Assembly (NCBI RefSeq): GCF_013403955.1
Contig: NZ_JABFDG010000009.1
Coordinates: forward strand, 62,001-126,000
Direction: 5' to 3'
DNA: 64,000 bases
Source of the DNA: Winogradskyella vidalii
Lineage (GTDB): Bacteria; Bacteroidota; Bacteroidia; Flavobacteriales; Flavobacteriaceae
How positions within the stretch are numbered: position 1 is the first letter of the stretch; every line of letters begins with the position of its first letter. Shown in pieces: positions 1 to 9,247 of the stretch. Position numbers and translations under genes: made by a program. Under the pieces are notes generated by a model. That model worked only from the letters and a program-made list of their open reading frames with translations. It was not told where the DNA came from and did not search any database.

Positions 1-3000
1 TTTTTTGGAATATTCAAACTCCAAGAGACTTGTGTATTACCATTCTCATCAACAATAAAATTGGATGTGTTATTCGAATTTGAAAGTTTTGTATCAATCG
101 GTTTACCTGTCATAGCATCGGTCAAAATTAATTGTGCAATACCCGATAATTCCTGCTCTGTAAGATTCGCAATTTTGGCACTGATGCTAATTTTATCACC
201 TTCTCTTAAAAAACGTGGGGTGTTAGGTATCACCATCAGTTCTTTTTGAGTCACCGCTTCTAATTGCATTACGGTACTTTCTAAAGTTTTAGTATGTGCT
301 AATAATTGTAATTTCCATTTCGTTAAGGCTTCTGGTGCTTTAAAGTTGAAGCTGACATTACCGTCTTCGTCAGTTTGTAATTGAGGAAAAAAGAAAGCGG
401 TTTCGTTGAGGTTTTCTCTAATTTTTATAGTTTCACTATTGAGAGAAGCGTTATTTGTTTTAATGACAACGACTCCACCAGCACCTCTATTTCCGTAAAG
501 TGAAGTTGCTGCCGCTCCTTTTAAAACATTCATGTTTATAATATCACTTTCATTCAGGCTTCGAAATGTATTTTCATCAACAGGTACGCCATCTACAATA
601 TATAAAGGACTTGTATGATTACCTGTTGAGTTTCGACCTCTAATTAGTATCGTAGCATCTTGGCCAGGTTCTCCTGGTCCATGAGCTATATTTACGCCAG
701 CTGCTTGTCCGGATAGGACTTCGTCTACTGTTGTTGTAGCGATTTCTTCTCTTGTTTCTAAAGTATCTGTTGATGATGCAAGTCTTTTTCTTTTAGCATA
801 TTGGTAATGATTATTCCCAATATAAAATCCAAACCAATTTAATTCATCACGTCTTTGGCTCGGGTAATAGCTAGATATGTTAAAATTATGGAACACTCTA
901 AAATTAGTGGTCCCAAAACTTTGTCTCGAATTTTTATGGATTTGTCCATAATACACAGGATTATTAATGGGGTTAAAATTCCAATTGTGAGATTTAAATT
1001 CGTCTAAAGAGGCATCGTACATACTAGCTAATAATTCTGCAGCTACTTTATCGCCTTTAGGACCTTTAATTTTAAAACGCCACATTTCATCTTGTCCTGG
1101 TTGCATTTTATCTCTAAATGTTGTGGTTTCAATTTCTAAATCGGTTTTAGGATAAGGAACATTCACGTTAAGACTTTGCGATTTAAATGTATTGAAAGCA
1201 GCAAATGAGGTGTGAATTGTAAAACCTCCCTTATCGCTTTCTAGAACAGGAATGCTAATTGTCTGTTTAGAATTGTTCAGTACAACCAATTGTGTCATTA
1301 TAATGGTATTGTCCTTTTCAATTTCAACGGTGACGGTTATGTTTTCTGCAGCAGAACCCAAAGTCAGTTTTGCCATAGAATTGGTATCATAACTTGTTTG
1401 GTCTAATTGCGCTTTGTATAATTGGTTATCTGCAACTGTTATGTCTTTATCACTAAACAGTAAAGTAAAGACTTGGTCTTTTACGGTTTGCCCAAATTTA
1501 TCTTCGGTTGCTGCAACCATAATATATTGTCCAGATTCCCATTTGTGAAGTTTTTTTAAGGAAATGGTTTTTTCTTTTTCGGTATCAAATTTTGTGCTAA
1601 ATATTGTCTCGCCTTTTTCCCAATGGGTCAATTGGTCTTCGTTATTGTAAGGTTCATGAGGGAATAGCTGTTTAAATTCTTCTTTAGAAAGGTTTTGGTA
1701 ATCTGGTGCTTGCCAAGGTCTGCTTCTTAAAACACGATCAGGAGCCTTTAGCTTGTAGATTTTTATTTCGCCTTTTGCTGGAACGAATTCACCATTAAGA
1801 TTTTGAGTTGTTAAGGTGACTTCTATTTCTTTTTTTTCTTTGTCAATTTGCTGAGGAGCACCGATGCTGAGTGTCATGGCATGATAACCAACATTAACAA
1901 TGGTAGATGTAGAGCGTGTTTCACCATTTAAATCAGTAATATCTGCTGTGATTTCATAATTAAAAACAGGAAGGTTATCTTTAGAAACACCTTCAACTGG
2001 CAGGGCTTTAAAGGTAATTTTAAATTCACCTTTAGCATTCGTCTTAGTCTCTCCAAAGCTGATTTCTTGTGCATTTGTATCAGAATATGGTCTTCTCCAA
2101 TAATACCAACGAGGTAAACGTACATTTCGTTTGACGCGATAAACCACTTTAGCATCCGTGATATTACTACCAGCAAAAGCAATGGCAGTTCCTTTTACAG
2201 TAATGCTGTCATTTATTTTAAAGGTTTCGGTAATCGGTTGAAATTCGGGTTTGAATTTTGGGCGTTTATATTCTTCAACAGAAATAGAGGTGTAGGTCGT
2301 ATTGTTAGAAAATAGTTCAATAGTGTAATTACCAGTTAAACCATTATTTGGTAATATGAATTCGCCATGTATAGAACCAAATGCATTGGTTTGTAATGAG
2401 AGTTCACTTACTACTTCGCCGTTAACATTTTTCAATCTTATTTTAGCCGCTTCATCTGCTGAAACTTCCGTTTTTCCATTTTTAGATTTAGTGGCGATGC
2501 CTTTAAAGTAAACCGTTTGTCCAGGTCTGTAAATGCTTCGGTCGGTAAATAAAAAGTTCCGATATTGGGTGTCTTTGTTTTTGTTTTGAACGTAAGAACG
2601 GTTAATATAATAGTTGCCAAAATATCCGATGTCGTCTTTAGAACTGACTTTTATCTGAACGTTTCTATAATAATTTTTATCTTTTTTAAATTCAAATTTT
2701 CCAAAGCGGTCTGTTGTAAGTGATTTGGTAAATTGTTTATTCTTATAATTTTTATATGATAATTCTACTTTGGTATGACTTAATGGTTTTCCATGATGTC
2801 TATTGATAACTTGATAAAATTGCGTGTCACCTTCGGTACTTTCTACCAAGGCTAAATTAGTAACTTGAATATGTGCCGTTGCAAAAACAGCATAATCAGC
2901 ATCAGTATCTGCTTTAACAATATACAATCCATTTACCAAATTAGGAATTACAATTTCTGAGCTGTGATTCTGGTAATCACCTTCTGATTTTAATGCGCTT

Positions 3001-4319
3001 GAAAATGTTTTAACAGGATTCAAGTTTTTAAAAAATGTTTCCTTTTCGTCTTCTCTGTAAATATGATTAAAGCGTTCTAAATCCTTTTGAGAAACCTTAT
3101 ATATATTGAAATTTAAGTGTTCTAAATTTTTATAGTTGACTAATAATTTAGAAGGCGAATTAATGCCAATAAATTCTTCAGTTTGTAAACGTAAATTGGG
3201 CTGTTGAATTTGCTCAATTAAAACCGTACATTTTTGAGCGCCTATGCTTTTAGGGAATTTTAAAATTGCCGAATTACAAAGTGCGATGGCCTTTTTTAAT
3301 TTCCAACGGTTTTCAGTGTTGAGGTTGTTGTCTTCAAGATTTGTGTCATAAAAATCGCCTTGCTTTTTATAGATGGCAGCAATTTCATAATCATATAAAG
3401 CAGATAAATCTGAAGAACTTAATTGGTCTGATTTTGACTTTAATGTATTTAGAAGTTTGTTATCTACTTCTGAAAATGTAGCATGTTGAGCAACAAAATT
3501 TAAGCGCTCAATGTCCACAGTTACAAAAGCTTTTGAAACTTGATTTTTACGATGAAACTTTAATAGGTTTTGATAAATTTTTAGGGCATTTCGTTGAAGT
3601 GATAAGGTGTCTTTTGATGCTAAATCAGCATTAATAAAAATTTCGCTATCGGCAATAAAATGATTGTTGTTAATAGTAAACTTGTAAGCGGGTTGCGTGA
3701 TGCTATTTTCGTCTGTTTTATAAAATGTTAAGGCATTATGACTTAATAAATCATATAAGGTTGGGCGATAATCTTTAGAGTTTTCTTGTTCATTTAAGAG
3801 TAAGGTATAATCGCTTAATAATTCTTGCTGTAACAAAGGTGCGTTCTGAAGCGAGCATTGAAAATGGGTGTGGACCTCATTAAATAAAGTCTGTAAATCC
3901 CAAGTTCTAAAATCATCGCTTACTTTTTCAGAGGTTTTGGTTCTGTTGTAAAATTGATAACGATTCTGCTGAAAATACTGCCAATACATAGTGGCTAGCA
4001 TGTTTTCTAGTAGCTGCTTGGTAACTATGTCTTCCGTGGATTCGATTTCGATTTTAAATCGATTTACAATATTGAGTTGCGCATCTTCTTCAAGAATTAG
4101 CATGTACTTGCTAATATGCAATAATGCTTTAATCTGTTGCTGTTTATTACCCTCTTTATCTGCTTTTTGGTAAATGGTTTCTACGAGTTCAGAGGCACTT
4201 TTGGTAAGTCCTTCGTTTTCGAGTTTAGTGACCTCTTTCCATTGATTTTCAAAATCATTTTGGGCATTAGAGAAAGAAGCAAAGCAGATGAGCATAAGTA
4301 TAGCGATATAGTTTTTCAT
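1..4319 (-). CDS. Alpha-2-macroglobulin family protein with TonB plug domain (partial, C-terminus off the left edge)
   Basis: The reading frame opens at an ATG on the minus strand (4319) with a signal peptide (MKNYIAILMLICFASFSNAQ) and stays open to base 1, about 1,440 codons. The middle carries macroglobulin (MG/MG2) repeats, with YRPGQTVYFKGI near residue 600. Residues of about 1195-1290 are a SusC-type TonB plug (LYIVDGVPVDE, then VLKGAAATSLYGNRGAGG). It is followed directly by the start of the A2M core (NETAFFFPQLQTDEDG, then PEALTKW). No beta-barrel is visible; any thioester motif would lie beyond the edge. Bacterial A2Ms are envelope protease traps or surface proteins; the role of the plug is unknown. 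It is divergent from the TPR gene at 4470. Family call is firm, function is not. Confidence 0.88.
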   Translation of the reverse strand, partial: MKNYIAILMLICFASFSNAQNDFENQWKEVTKLENEGLTKSASELVETIYQKADKEGNKQQQIKALLHISKYMLILEEDAQLNIVNRFKIEIESTEDIVTKQLLENMLATMYWQYFQQNRYQFYNRTKTSEKVSDDFRTWDLQTLFNEVHTHFQCSLQNAPLLQQELLSDYTLLLNEQENSKDYRPTLYDLLSHNALTFYKTDENSITQPAYKFTINNNHFIADSEIFINADLASKDTLSLQRNALKIYQNLLKFHRKNQVSKAFVTVDIERLNFVAQHATFSEVDNKLLNTLKSKSDQLSSSDLSALYDYEIAAIYKKQGDFYDTNLEDNNLNTENRWKLKKAIALCNSAILKFPKSIGAQKCTVLIEQIQQPNLRLQTEEFIGINSPSKLLVNYKNLEHLNFNIYKVSQKDLERFNHIYREDEKETFFKNLNPVKTFSSALKSEGDYQNHSSEIVIPNLVNGLYIVKADTDADYAVFATAHIQVTNLALVESTEGDTQFYQVINRHHGKPLSHTKVELSYKNYKNKQFTKSLTTDRFGKFEFKKDKNYYRNVQIKVSSKDDIGYFGNYYINRSYVQNKNKDTQYRNFLFTDRSIYRPGQTVYFKGIATKSKNGKTEVSADEAAKIRLKNVNGEVVSELSLQTNAFGSIHGEFILPNNGLTGNYTIELFSNNTTYTSISVEEYKRPKFKPEFQPITETFKINDSITVKGTAIAFAGSNITDAKVVYRVKRNVRLPRWYYWRRPYSDTNAQEISFGETKTNAKGEFKITFKALPVEGVSKDNLPVFNYEITADITDLNGETRSTSTIVNVGYHAMTLSIGAPQQIDKEKKEIEVTLTTQNLNGEFVPAKGEIKIYKLKAPDRVLRSRPWQAPDYQNLSKEEFKQLFPHEPYNNEDQLTHWEKGETIFSTKFDTEKEKTISLKKLHKWESGQYIMVAATEDKFGQTVKDQVFTLLFSDKDITVADNQLYKAQLDQTSYDTNSMAKLTLGSAAENITVTVEIEKDNTIIMTQLVVLNNSKQTISIPVLESDKGGFTIHTSFAAFNTFKSQSLNVNVPYPKTDLEIETTTFRDKMQPGQDEMWRFKIKGPKGDKVAAELLASMYDASLDEFKSHNWNFNPINNPVYYGQIHKNSRQSFGTTNFRVFHNFNISSYYPSQRRDELNWFGFYIGNNHYQYAKRKRLASSTDTLETREEIATTTVDEVLSGQAAGVNIAHGPGEPGQDATILIRGRNSTGNHTSPLYIVDGVPVDENTFRSLNESDIINMNVLKGAAATSLYGNRGAGGVVVIKTNNASLNSETIKIRENLNETAFFFPQLQTDEDGNVSFNFKAPEALTKWKLQLLAHTKTLESTVMQLEAVTQKELMVIPNTPRFLREGDKISISAKIANLTEQELSGIAQLILTDAMTGKPIDTKLSNSNNTSNFIVDENGNTQVSWSLNIPK

Positions 4320-4440
4320 AAAATTATTTTTCAACAAAATACATTCAAATTGTATTCCAAAAATAGTGCTAATGAGTTATTGTCTCATTTAGATGAGTGA
4401 AGTTAACAATTCGTCAAGGATTGTAAGCGATATTATATTG

Positions 4441-4448
4441 TATTTTCG
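4441..4448 (+). promoter_or_regulatory. Possible -7 element for the TPR gene
   Basis: TATTTTCG matches the Bacteroidota -7 consensus TAnnTTTG with one mismatch. A TTG lies 17 bases upstream (4421-4423), and the ATG of the TPR gene is 21 bases downstream. The match is weak. Confidence 0.3.
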
Positions 4449-4469
4449 CATAAAGTAACCTTTTGTTTT

Positions 4470-5423
4470 ATGTATAAATTTTTGTTTGTTTTATTACTTA
4501 CGATTTCTGGTTTTTCTCAAACATCTGTTGAGAACGCTGAGGCGTTTATCGCGAAAAAAGAATTTGTAAAAGCACAAAACGAAATAACGACGTTCTTGGA
4601 GTCTAATCCTAATAATCTAAAAGCTATAGAACTCTTAGGTGATGCGTATGGCTATCAAGAAAAATGGGATGAAGCCATCGTTCAATATCAAATTTTAAAA
4701 CAAAAACGACCTAATAATGCCAATTATCACTATAAATATGGTGGTGCTTTAGGGATGAAAGCCTTAAGTATCAATAAGATTAAAGCGCTTGGAATTATTG
4801 GTGATGTTAAGGAATCGTTCCATAAAGCAGCACAGCTAGACCCAAACCATATTGAGGCACGTTGGGCCTTGGTAGAGTTGTATGTGTCATTACCTGGTAT
4901 TGTTGGTGGAAGTTTTTCTAAAGCGCTGCGTTATGCTGAAGAATTAGAGCAACTATCTAAAGTAGATGGTTACTTGGCCAAAGGCTATGTTTATGAGTAT
5001 GATGATGAACCTGAACTTGCTGAAAAATATTACAGACGCGCTATAAAAGTAGGTGGTTCTGTAACTTGTTATGAAAAGTTAACCGATTTCTATGAAGGCC
5101 AAAAGCAACCCGAAAAAGCCATTGATAACCTAGAGGAAGCCAAGGATAAACACCAACGCAATGCCATGCATTATCAGATTGGTAAAGTCTGTGCCGATTA
5201 TAATATTCAATTAGAAAAAGGTGAGCAAATGCTAAAGGTTTACCTCGCGAATCATTCGGCCAAAGATGGTGTGCCAAAAGAATGGGCTTATTACCGTTTA
5301 GCGCAAATATATAAGCACAAAAATGATAAAACAGAAGCCCTACTTTGGATCAATAAAGCTATTTCTGGCTTACCAGATATTGATGTGTTTCAAGAAGAAA
5401 GAACAACTATTTCTAAGTTGTAA
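4470..5423 (+). CDS. Secreted TPR-repeat protein
   Basis: The 317-residue protein starts with a short signal peptide (MYKFLFVLLLTISGFSQ). The rest is alpha-helical TPR repeats, for example NPNNLKAIELLGDAYGYQEKWDEAI at residues of about 47-71 (given here only as the extent of one repeat) and LDPNHIEARWALVELY further on. TPR proteins are scaffolds for protein complexes; this one should be periplasmic or attached to the outer face of a membrane. It stands alone, divergent from the A2M gene and followed about 115 bases later by the TetR-led operon, so the context gives no clear partner. Partner and pathway are unknown. Confidence 0.8.
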   Translation: MYKFLFVLLLTISGFSQTSVENAEAFIAKKEFVKAQNEITTFLESNPNNLKAIELLGDAYGYQEKWDEAIVQYQILKQKRPNNANYHYKYGGALGMKALSINKIKALGIIGDVKESFHKAAQLDPNHIEARWALVELYVSLPGIVGGSFSKALRYAEELEQLSKVDGYLAKGYVYEYDDEPELAEKYYRRAIKVGGSVTCYEKLTDFYEGQKQPEKAIDNLEEAKDKHQRNAMHYQIGKVCADYNIQLEKGEQMLKVYLANHSAKDGVPKEWAYYRLAQIYKHKNDKTEALLWINKAISGLPDIDVFQEERTTISKL

Positions 5424-5500
5424 ATCCTAAATATTTAGTTTTTATACCATAGGTCTCTAGAACCAAAAGAGATAATTTTTTGTTAATTTTTTCAAAAGTA

Positions 5501-5513
5501 ATAGTATTACTAT
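5501..5513. promoter_or_regulatory. Perfect 13-bp dyad upstream of the TetR gene; candidate operator
   Basis: ATAGTA-T-TACTAT is a perfect inverted repeat with a single central base, 26 bases upstream of the chosen ATG (5540). It abuts CATATTTG (one mismatch to a -7 box) at 5514-5521. A dyad placed over a promoter just before a TetR-type gene is the usual layout of an autoregulatory operator. This is inference from position and symmetry only. Confidence 0.4.
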
Positions 5514-5539
5514 CATATTTGCAATTAAATAATGTTAAT

Positions 5540-6220
5540 ATGAAAAGTTTACTTTCAAATTTGAAAATTTCAGTACCTGATAAGATTTATCTTAAGGACC
5601 CTGAGTCGTCTAAATTAGGCAAACGAATAATTGAACATAGTATACTTCTTATAGATAAGATAGGTTTTGATTGTTTTACTTTTAAAAAACTAGGCGTAGA
5701 AATTGGATCTAATGAGAGTTCTATTTATCGCTATTTTGAAAGTAAACACAAACTCTTACTGTATTTAACATCTTGGTATTGGGCATGGATTGAATACCAA
5801 ATGGTGTTTACAACATATAATGTGCATAATCCTACAAAGAAGCTGTTAAAGGCCATAGAAGTGGTTACAAAAACAATTGAAAAAGACGATACCTTTTCAC
5901 ATATTAATGAAATTCTGCTAAATAAAATCATTATTAATGAGTCTTCTAAATCCTACTTAACTAAAGAGGTCGATATTGAAAATAAGCAAGGTTATTTTAT
6001 AGTTTATAAACGTTTGGTTAAGCGTTTAAGAGATATGATATTAGAAATAAATGCAGACTATAAATTTGCATCTAGTTTAGCAAGTACTATTGTGGATGGT
6101 GCGTTGCATCAGCATTTTTTAAAAGCGCATTTTACTTCTATTACAGATTGTGATGCTAATATCTCACCTTCAGATTTTTTTAAGGAATTAGCTGTGAATG
6201 CTATAACTATAACCAAGTAA
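5540..6220 (+). CDS. TetR/AcrR-family transcriptional regulator
   Basis: I start at the ATG at 5540 (MKSLLSNLKIS); a TTG at 5480 would extend the frame by 20 residues but would run through the dyad and promoter region. The N-terminal third is a TetR helix-turn-helix: FTFKKLGVEIGSNESSIYRY with FESKHKLLLYL after it. The rest is a helical ligand-binding domain. It is the first gene of an operon, 6 bases ahead of the ABC transporter gene, so it probably represses this exporter, with the dyad at 5501-5513 as a likely site. The ligand is unknown. Confidence 0.82.
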   Translation: MKSLLSNLKISVPDKIYLKDPESSKLGKRIIEHSILLIDKIGFDCFTFKKLGVEIGSNESSIYRYFESKHKLLLYLTSWYWAWIEYQMVFTTYNVHNPTKKLLKAIEVVTKTIEKDDTFSHINEILLNKIIINESSKSYLTKEVDIENKQGYFIVYKRLVKRLRDMILEINADYKFASSLASTIVDGALHQHFLKAHFTSITDCDANISPSDFFKELAVNAITITK

Positions 6221-6226
6221 CCATAG

Positions 6227-7885
6227 ATGAAAAAGAAAGAAGTTATGTCGCCTTGGGAGCGATTTGTAGGGCTAATAAAACTTGAAAAAAGAGATATTTT
6301 GCAAGTTATCTATTATGCTATATTTTCAGGATTATTAAGTTTGTCTTTACCCTTAGGAATTCAAGCTATAATTAACTTGTTACAAGGGGCTCAGGTGAGT
6401 ACATCTTGGATTGTTTTAGTGATTTTAGTGACTCTAGGTGTTGCCTTTGTTGGTGTATTACAATTAATGCAATTACGAATTATTGAAACTATACAACAGC
6501 GCATTTTTATGCGAGCTTCATTTGAGTTTACATATCGTTTTCCTAAAATTAAAATGAGTGAATTAAGGAATCATTATCCACCAGAATTGGCAAATAGGTT
6601 TTTCGATATTTTGAACATTCAAAAAGGATTAGCTAAAATATTGGTAGATATACCAGAAGCTATTTTACAGATTGTGTTTGCATTGATTTTATTGTCTTTT
6701 TACCATCCGTTTTTTATTGCTTTTGGAATTCTATTATTGATTCTAATTTATATCGTATTTAAATTCACAGCTCAATCTGGTATGGATACAAGTTTAGTTG
6801 AGTCTAAATATAAGTATAAGGTTGCACATTGGATTCAGGAAGTTGCTAGAGCTGTTGTTAGTTTTAAGTTATCTGGTCAAACATCATTAGCCATTAATAA
6901 AAATGATGATTTAGTTCATGATTATTTAGAGTCTAGAGAAAAACATTTTAGAATATTAGTTATTCAATTTATACAAATGATAGGCTTTAAAGTTTTAGTT
7001 ACTGCAGGTTTATTATTAATAGGTGGATTGTTGGTGTTAAATCAGGAAATGAATATTGGGCAATTTGTTGCCGCAGAAATTATTATTTTATTGGTCATTG
7101 CTTCTGTAGAGAAATTAATTCTTAGGCTAGAATCGTTTTATGATGTTTTAACATCATTAGAAAAAATGGGACAAGTGGTTGATAAAGAAATCGAAAATCA
7201 AGAAGGAGATAAGCCTCATTTTAATGGTGATTTTAATGTAGAATTAGAGAATGTTTCATATGGAGTACCTAATAGGGAATTACATATTTTAAGAAAAATA
7301 TCTTTAAAAATAAGTAAAGATTGTAAATTATTGGTGACAGGAGAAAGCGGTTCGGGTAAATCTAGTTTATTACGTTTAATAGGTGGCGTTGTAGAACCAA
7401 CCAAAGGACGTGTTTTTGTTAATAATCACGATTTAAAAAATATAAACATCAATAATTACAGGTCTCATGTGGGTTTGTCACTTTCTGATGAAACACCTTT
7501 TGAAGCGACTATAAGAGAAAATATCACTTTTGGAAATACTAATATCTCAGAAGAACAATTATGGTGGGCAATTAATAAAGTGGAGTTAGGTCAATTTGTA
7601 AAGGAAAGCCCAAAAGGATTAAATACTATTTTAAATCCAGAAGGAAAACAAACATCATTTACAATTACTAAAAAAATCGCTTTAGCTAGAGCTATTGTGA
7701 ACAAACCAAGGCTCTTAATTTTAGAAGATCCTTTAGAATATTTTGAACCAAAGGAAGCGGAACGCATTGTTAATTTCTTAATGGATGACTCCAACCCTTG
7801 GGCGCTGGTCGTGGCAAGTAAAACTAACGATTGGATGAAGAATTGTACACAGGTCATTACCCTTAAAAAAGGAGAAATCATTTAA
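6227..7885 (+). CDS. ABC half-transporter (membrane domain plus degenerate ATPase domain)
   Basis: The 552-residue protein has the exporter layout: a transmembrane domain (about 20-310) then a nucleotide-binding domain (about 340-552). Walker A is intact (GESGSGKSS, 372-380). The other motifs are not: the Q-loop Gln is Ser420, LSGGQ is replaced by FTITK at 478-482, Walker B reads LLILED (Asp-Glu of the family changed to Glu-Asp), and the H-loop His is Ser531. IALARA is retained. It sits 6 bases after a TetR gene and 11 before a HlyD gene, so it is the inner-membrane part of a three-part export system. Either it hydrolyses ATP poorly, works with a second subunit, or mainly binds nucleotide. 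Substrate unknown. Confidence 0.85.
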   Translation: MKKKEVMSPWERFVGLIKLEKRDILQVIYYAIFSGLLSLSLPLGIQAIINLLQGAQVSTSWIVLVILVTLGVAFVGVLQLMQLRIIETIQQRIFMRASFEFTYRFPKIKMSELRNHYPPELANRFFDILNIQKGLAKILVDIPEAILQIVFALILLSFYHPFFIAFGILLLILIYIVFKFTAQSGMDTSLVESKYKYKVAHWIQEVARAVVSFKLSGQTSLAINKNDDLVHDYLESREKHFRILVIQFIQMIGFKVLVTAGLLLIGGLLVLNQEMNIGQFVAAEIIILLVIASVEKLILRLESFYDVLTSLEKMGQVVDKEIENQEGDKPHFNGDFNVELENVSYGVPNRELHILRKISLKISKDCKLLVTGESGSGKSSLLRLIGGVVEPTKGRVFVNNHDLKNININNYRSHVGLSLSDETPFEATIRENITFGNTNISEEQLWWAINKVELGQFVKESPKGLNTILNPEGKQTSFTITKKIALARAIVNKPRLLILEDPLEYFEPKEAERIVNFLMDDSNPWALVVASKTNDWMKNCTQVITLKKGEII

Positions 7886-7896
7886 ATAAATTTACA

Positions 7897-9246
7897 ATGT
7901 TAAACATAAGTCATAACCAGTTAAACAAGTCTGTAGATTTAAAAAAATTTAAGTCAGGTCAGCGTATTTTTAATGGCAGATACTATAAGTATTTTAACTG
8001 GTTTCTATTAGGTTCTGCGATTGTAGGTGGTTTTATTTTGTTTTTACCATGGACTCAAAATATCTCTGGTAAGGGTAATGTTACCACTTTAAGTTTAGAC
8101 CAAAGACCACAAACCATTCAGTCTCCCATTCCAGGTAGAATAGAAAAGTGGTATGTTTCAGAAGGCAATTTTGTAGCAAAAGGCGATACCATCATGCAGA
8201 TTTCAGAAATTAAAAGCGAATACTTTGATCCCGAATTAGTAAAAAGAACTGCAGAACAACGAAATTCAAAAGTTCAATCCGTTGGCTCTTACGAAGAAAA
8301 AGTAAAAGCTTTAGATCGGCAAATTGCAGCTTTGTCTAATGAGCGCACTCTAAAGTTAGAGCAAGCTAAAAATAAATTGTTGCAGTCTAAATTAAAAGTG
8401 AAAAGTGACAGTATAGATTTTGAAGCTGCAAAAACTAATATTGCAATTGCGCAGTCTAAATACAAAAGAACAGCAACTTTAAAGGAGGAAGGGTTTAAAG
8501 CAACAAAAGATGTTGAGGATGCTAAATTGAAACTTCAGGAAACCGAGGCGAAATTAATTTCTCAAGAAAATAAGTTGTTAGCAAGTCGAAATGAAATTAT
8601 TAATGCACAAGTCGAAATTTCACGCGTTAGAGCTATGTATGCCGATAAAATATCAAAAGCACAAAGTGATAAGTACACTGCGCAATCTAGCCAGTTTGAT
8701 ACTGAAGCTCAAGTCTCTAAATTAGATAATGCGTATTCTAATTATCAAATGCGTAACGATTTACGTTTTGTAAGAGCACCTTATGATGGTTATATCAATA
8801 AAGCCATAAGAGGAGGTGTTGGACAAACCTTTAAAGAAGGTGAGGCTCTGGTGGGTATAATGCCTGCCACTGTAGATTTAGCTGTGGAAACATACGTGTC
8901 TCCTATCGATTTGCCGTTAATTAATATTGGAGAAAAAGTACGTGTGCAATTCGATGGTTGGCCAGCAATGATTTTTAGCGGATGGCCAGATATATCTTAC
9001 GGAACTTATGGCGCAAAAGTAGTTGCCGTAGAAAATTTTATAAGTCCAAACGGAAAATTTAGAGTTTTATTAGCGCCAGATGAAGACACTCAAGCGTGGC
9101 CATCGGCGATTAGAGCAGGTTCAGGAGCATATACTATGGCGTTATTAGAAGATGTGCCTATTTGGTATGAATTATGGAGACAACTTAACGGTTTTCCTCC
9201 AAATTATTATAAGCCAGAAACGGCTGCTAATACTAAAATTAAGTAA
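7897..9246 (+). CDS. HlyD-family periplasmic adaptor (membrane fusion protein)
   Basis: The 449-residue protein has one N-terminal membrane segment (about 33-53, WFLLGSAIVGGFILFLPW) followed by the first lipoyl half (PGRIEKWYVSEGNFVAKGD), a long coiled-coil hairpin (about 120-290, rich in Lys, Glu, Ala and Gln) and the second lipoyl half (RFVRAPYDGYINKAI), then a beta-barrel domain. This is the standard order for adaptors that link an inner-membrane exporter to TolC. The gene begins 11 bases after the ABC gene and ends one base before the TolC-like gene, so the three products very likely form one envelope-spanning exporter. Confidence 0.9.
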   Translation: MLNISHNQLNKSVDLKKFKSGQRIFNGRYYKYFNWFLLGSAIVGGFILFLPWTQNISGKGNVTTLSLDQRPQTIQSPIPGRIEKWYVSEGNFVAKGDTIMQISEIKSEYFDPELVKRTAEQRNSKVQSVGSYEEKVKALDRQIAALSNERTLKLEQAKNKLLQSKLKVKSDSIDFEAAKTNIAIAQSKYKRTATLKEEGFKATKDVEDAKLKLQETEAKLISQENKLLASRNEIINAQVEISRVRAMYADKISKAQSDKYTAQSSQFDTEAQVSKLDNAYSNYQMRNDLRFVRAPYDGYINKAIRGGVGQTFKEGEALVGIMPATVDLAVETYVSPIDLPLINIGEKVRVQFDGWPAMIFSGWPDISYGTYGAKVVAVENFISPNGKFRVLLAPDEDTQAWPSAIRAGSGAYTMALLEDVPIWYELWRQLNGFPPNYYKPETAANTKIK

Positions 9247-9247
9247 A

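Noticed and set aside
5041..5277. 78-codon open frame on the minus strand inside the TPR gene
   Set aside because: It is fully antisense to a well-supported gene and has no signal peptide, domain or promoter box of its own.
5480..5539. TTG-started extension of the TetR regulator by 20 residues
   Set aside because: It would translate the dyad and promoter region, and the added residues are not typical of the family.
7897..9246. The idea that the HlyD remnant at 61050-61217 is a copy of this HlyD gene
   Set aside because: The C-termini do not align; this protein ends with a PNYYKPETAANTKIK tail, the remnant with the EMRGSAEILTKDLRLIE type.
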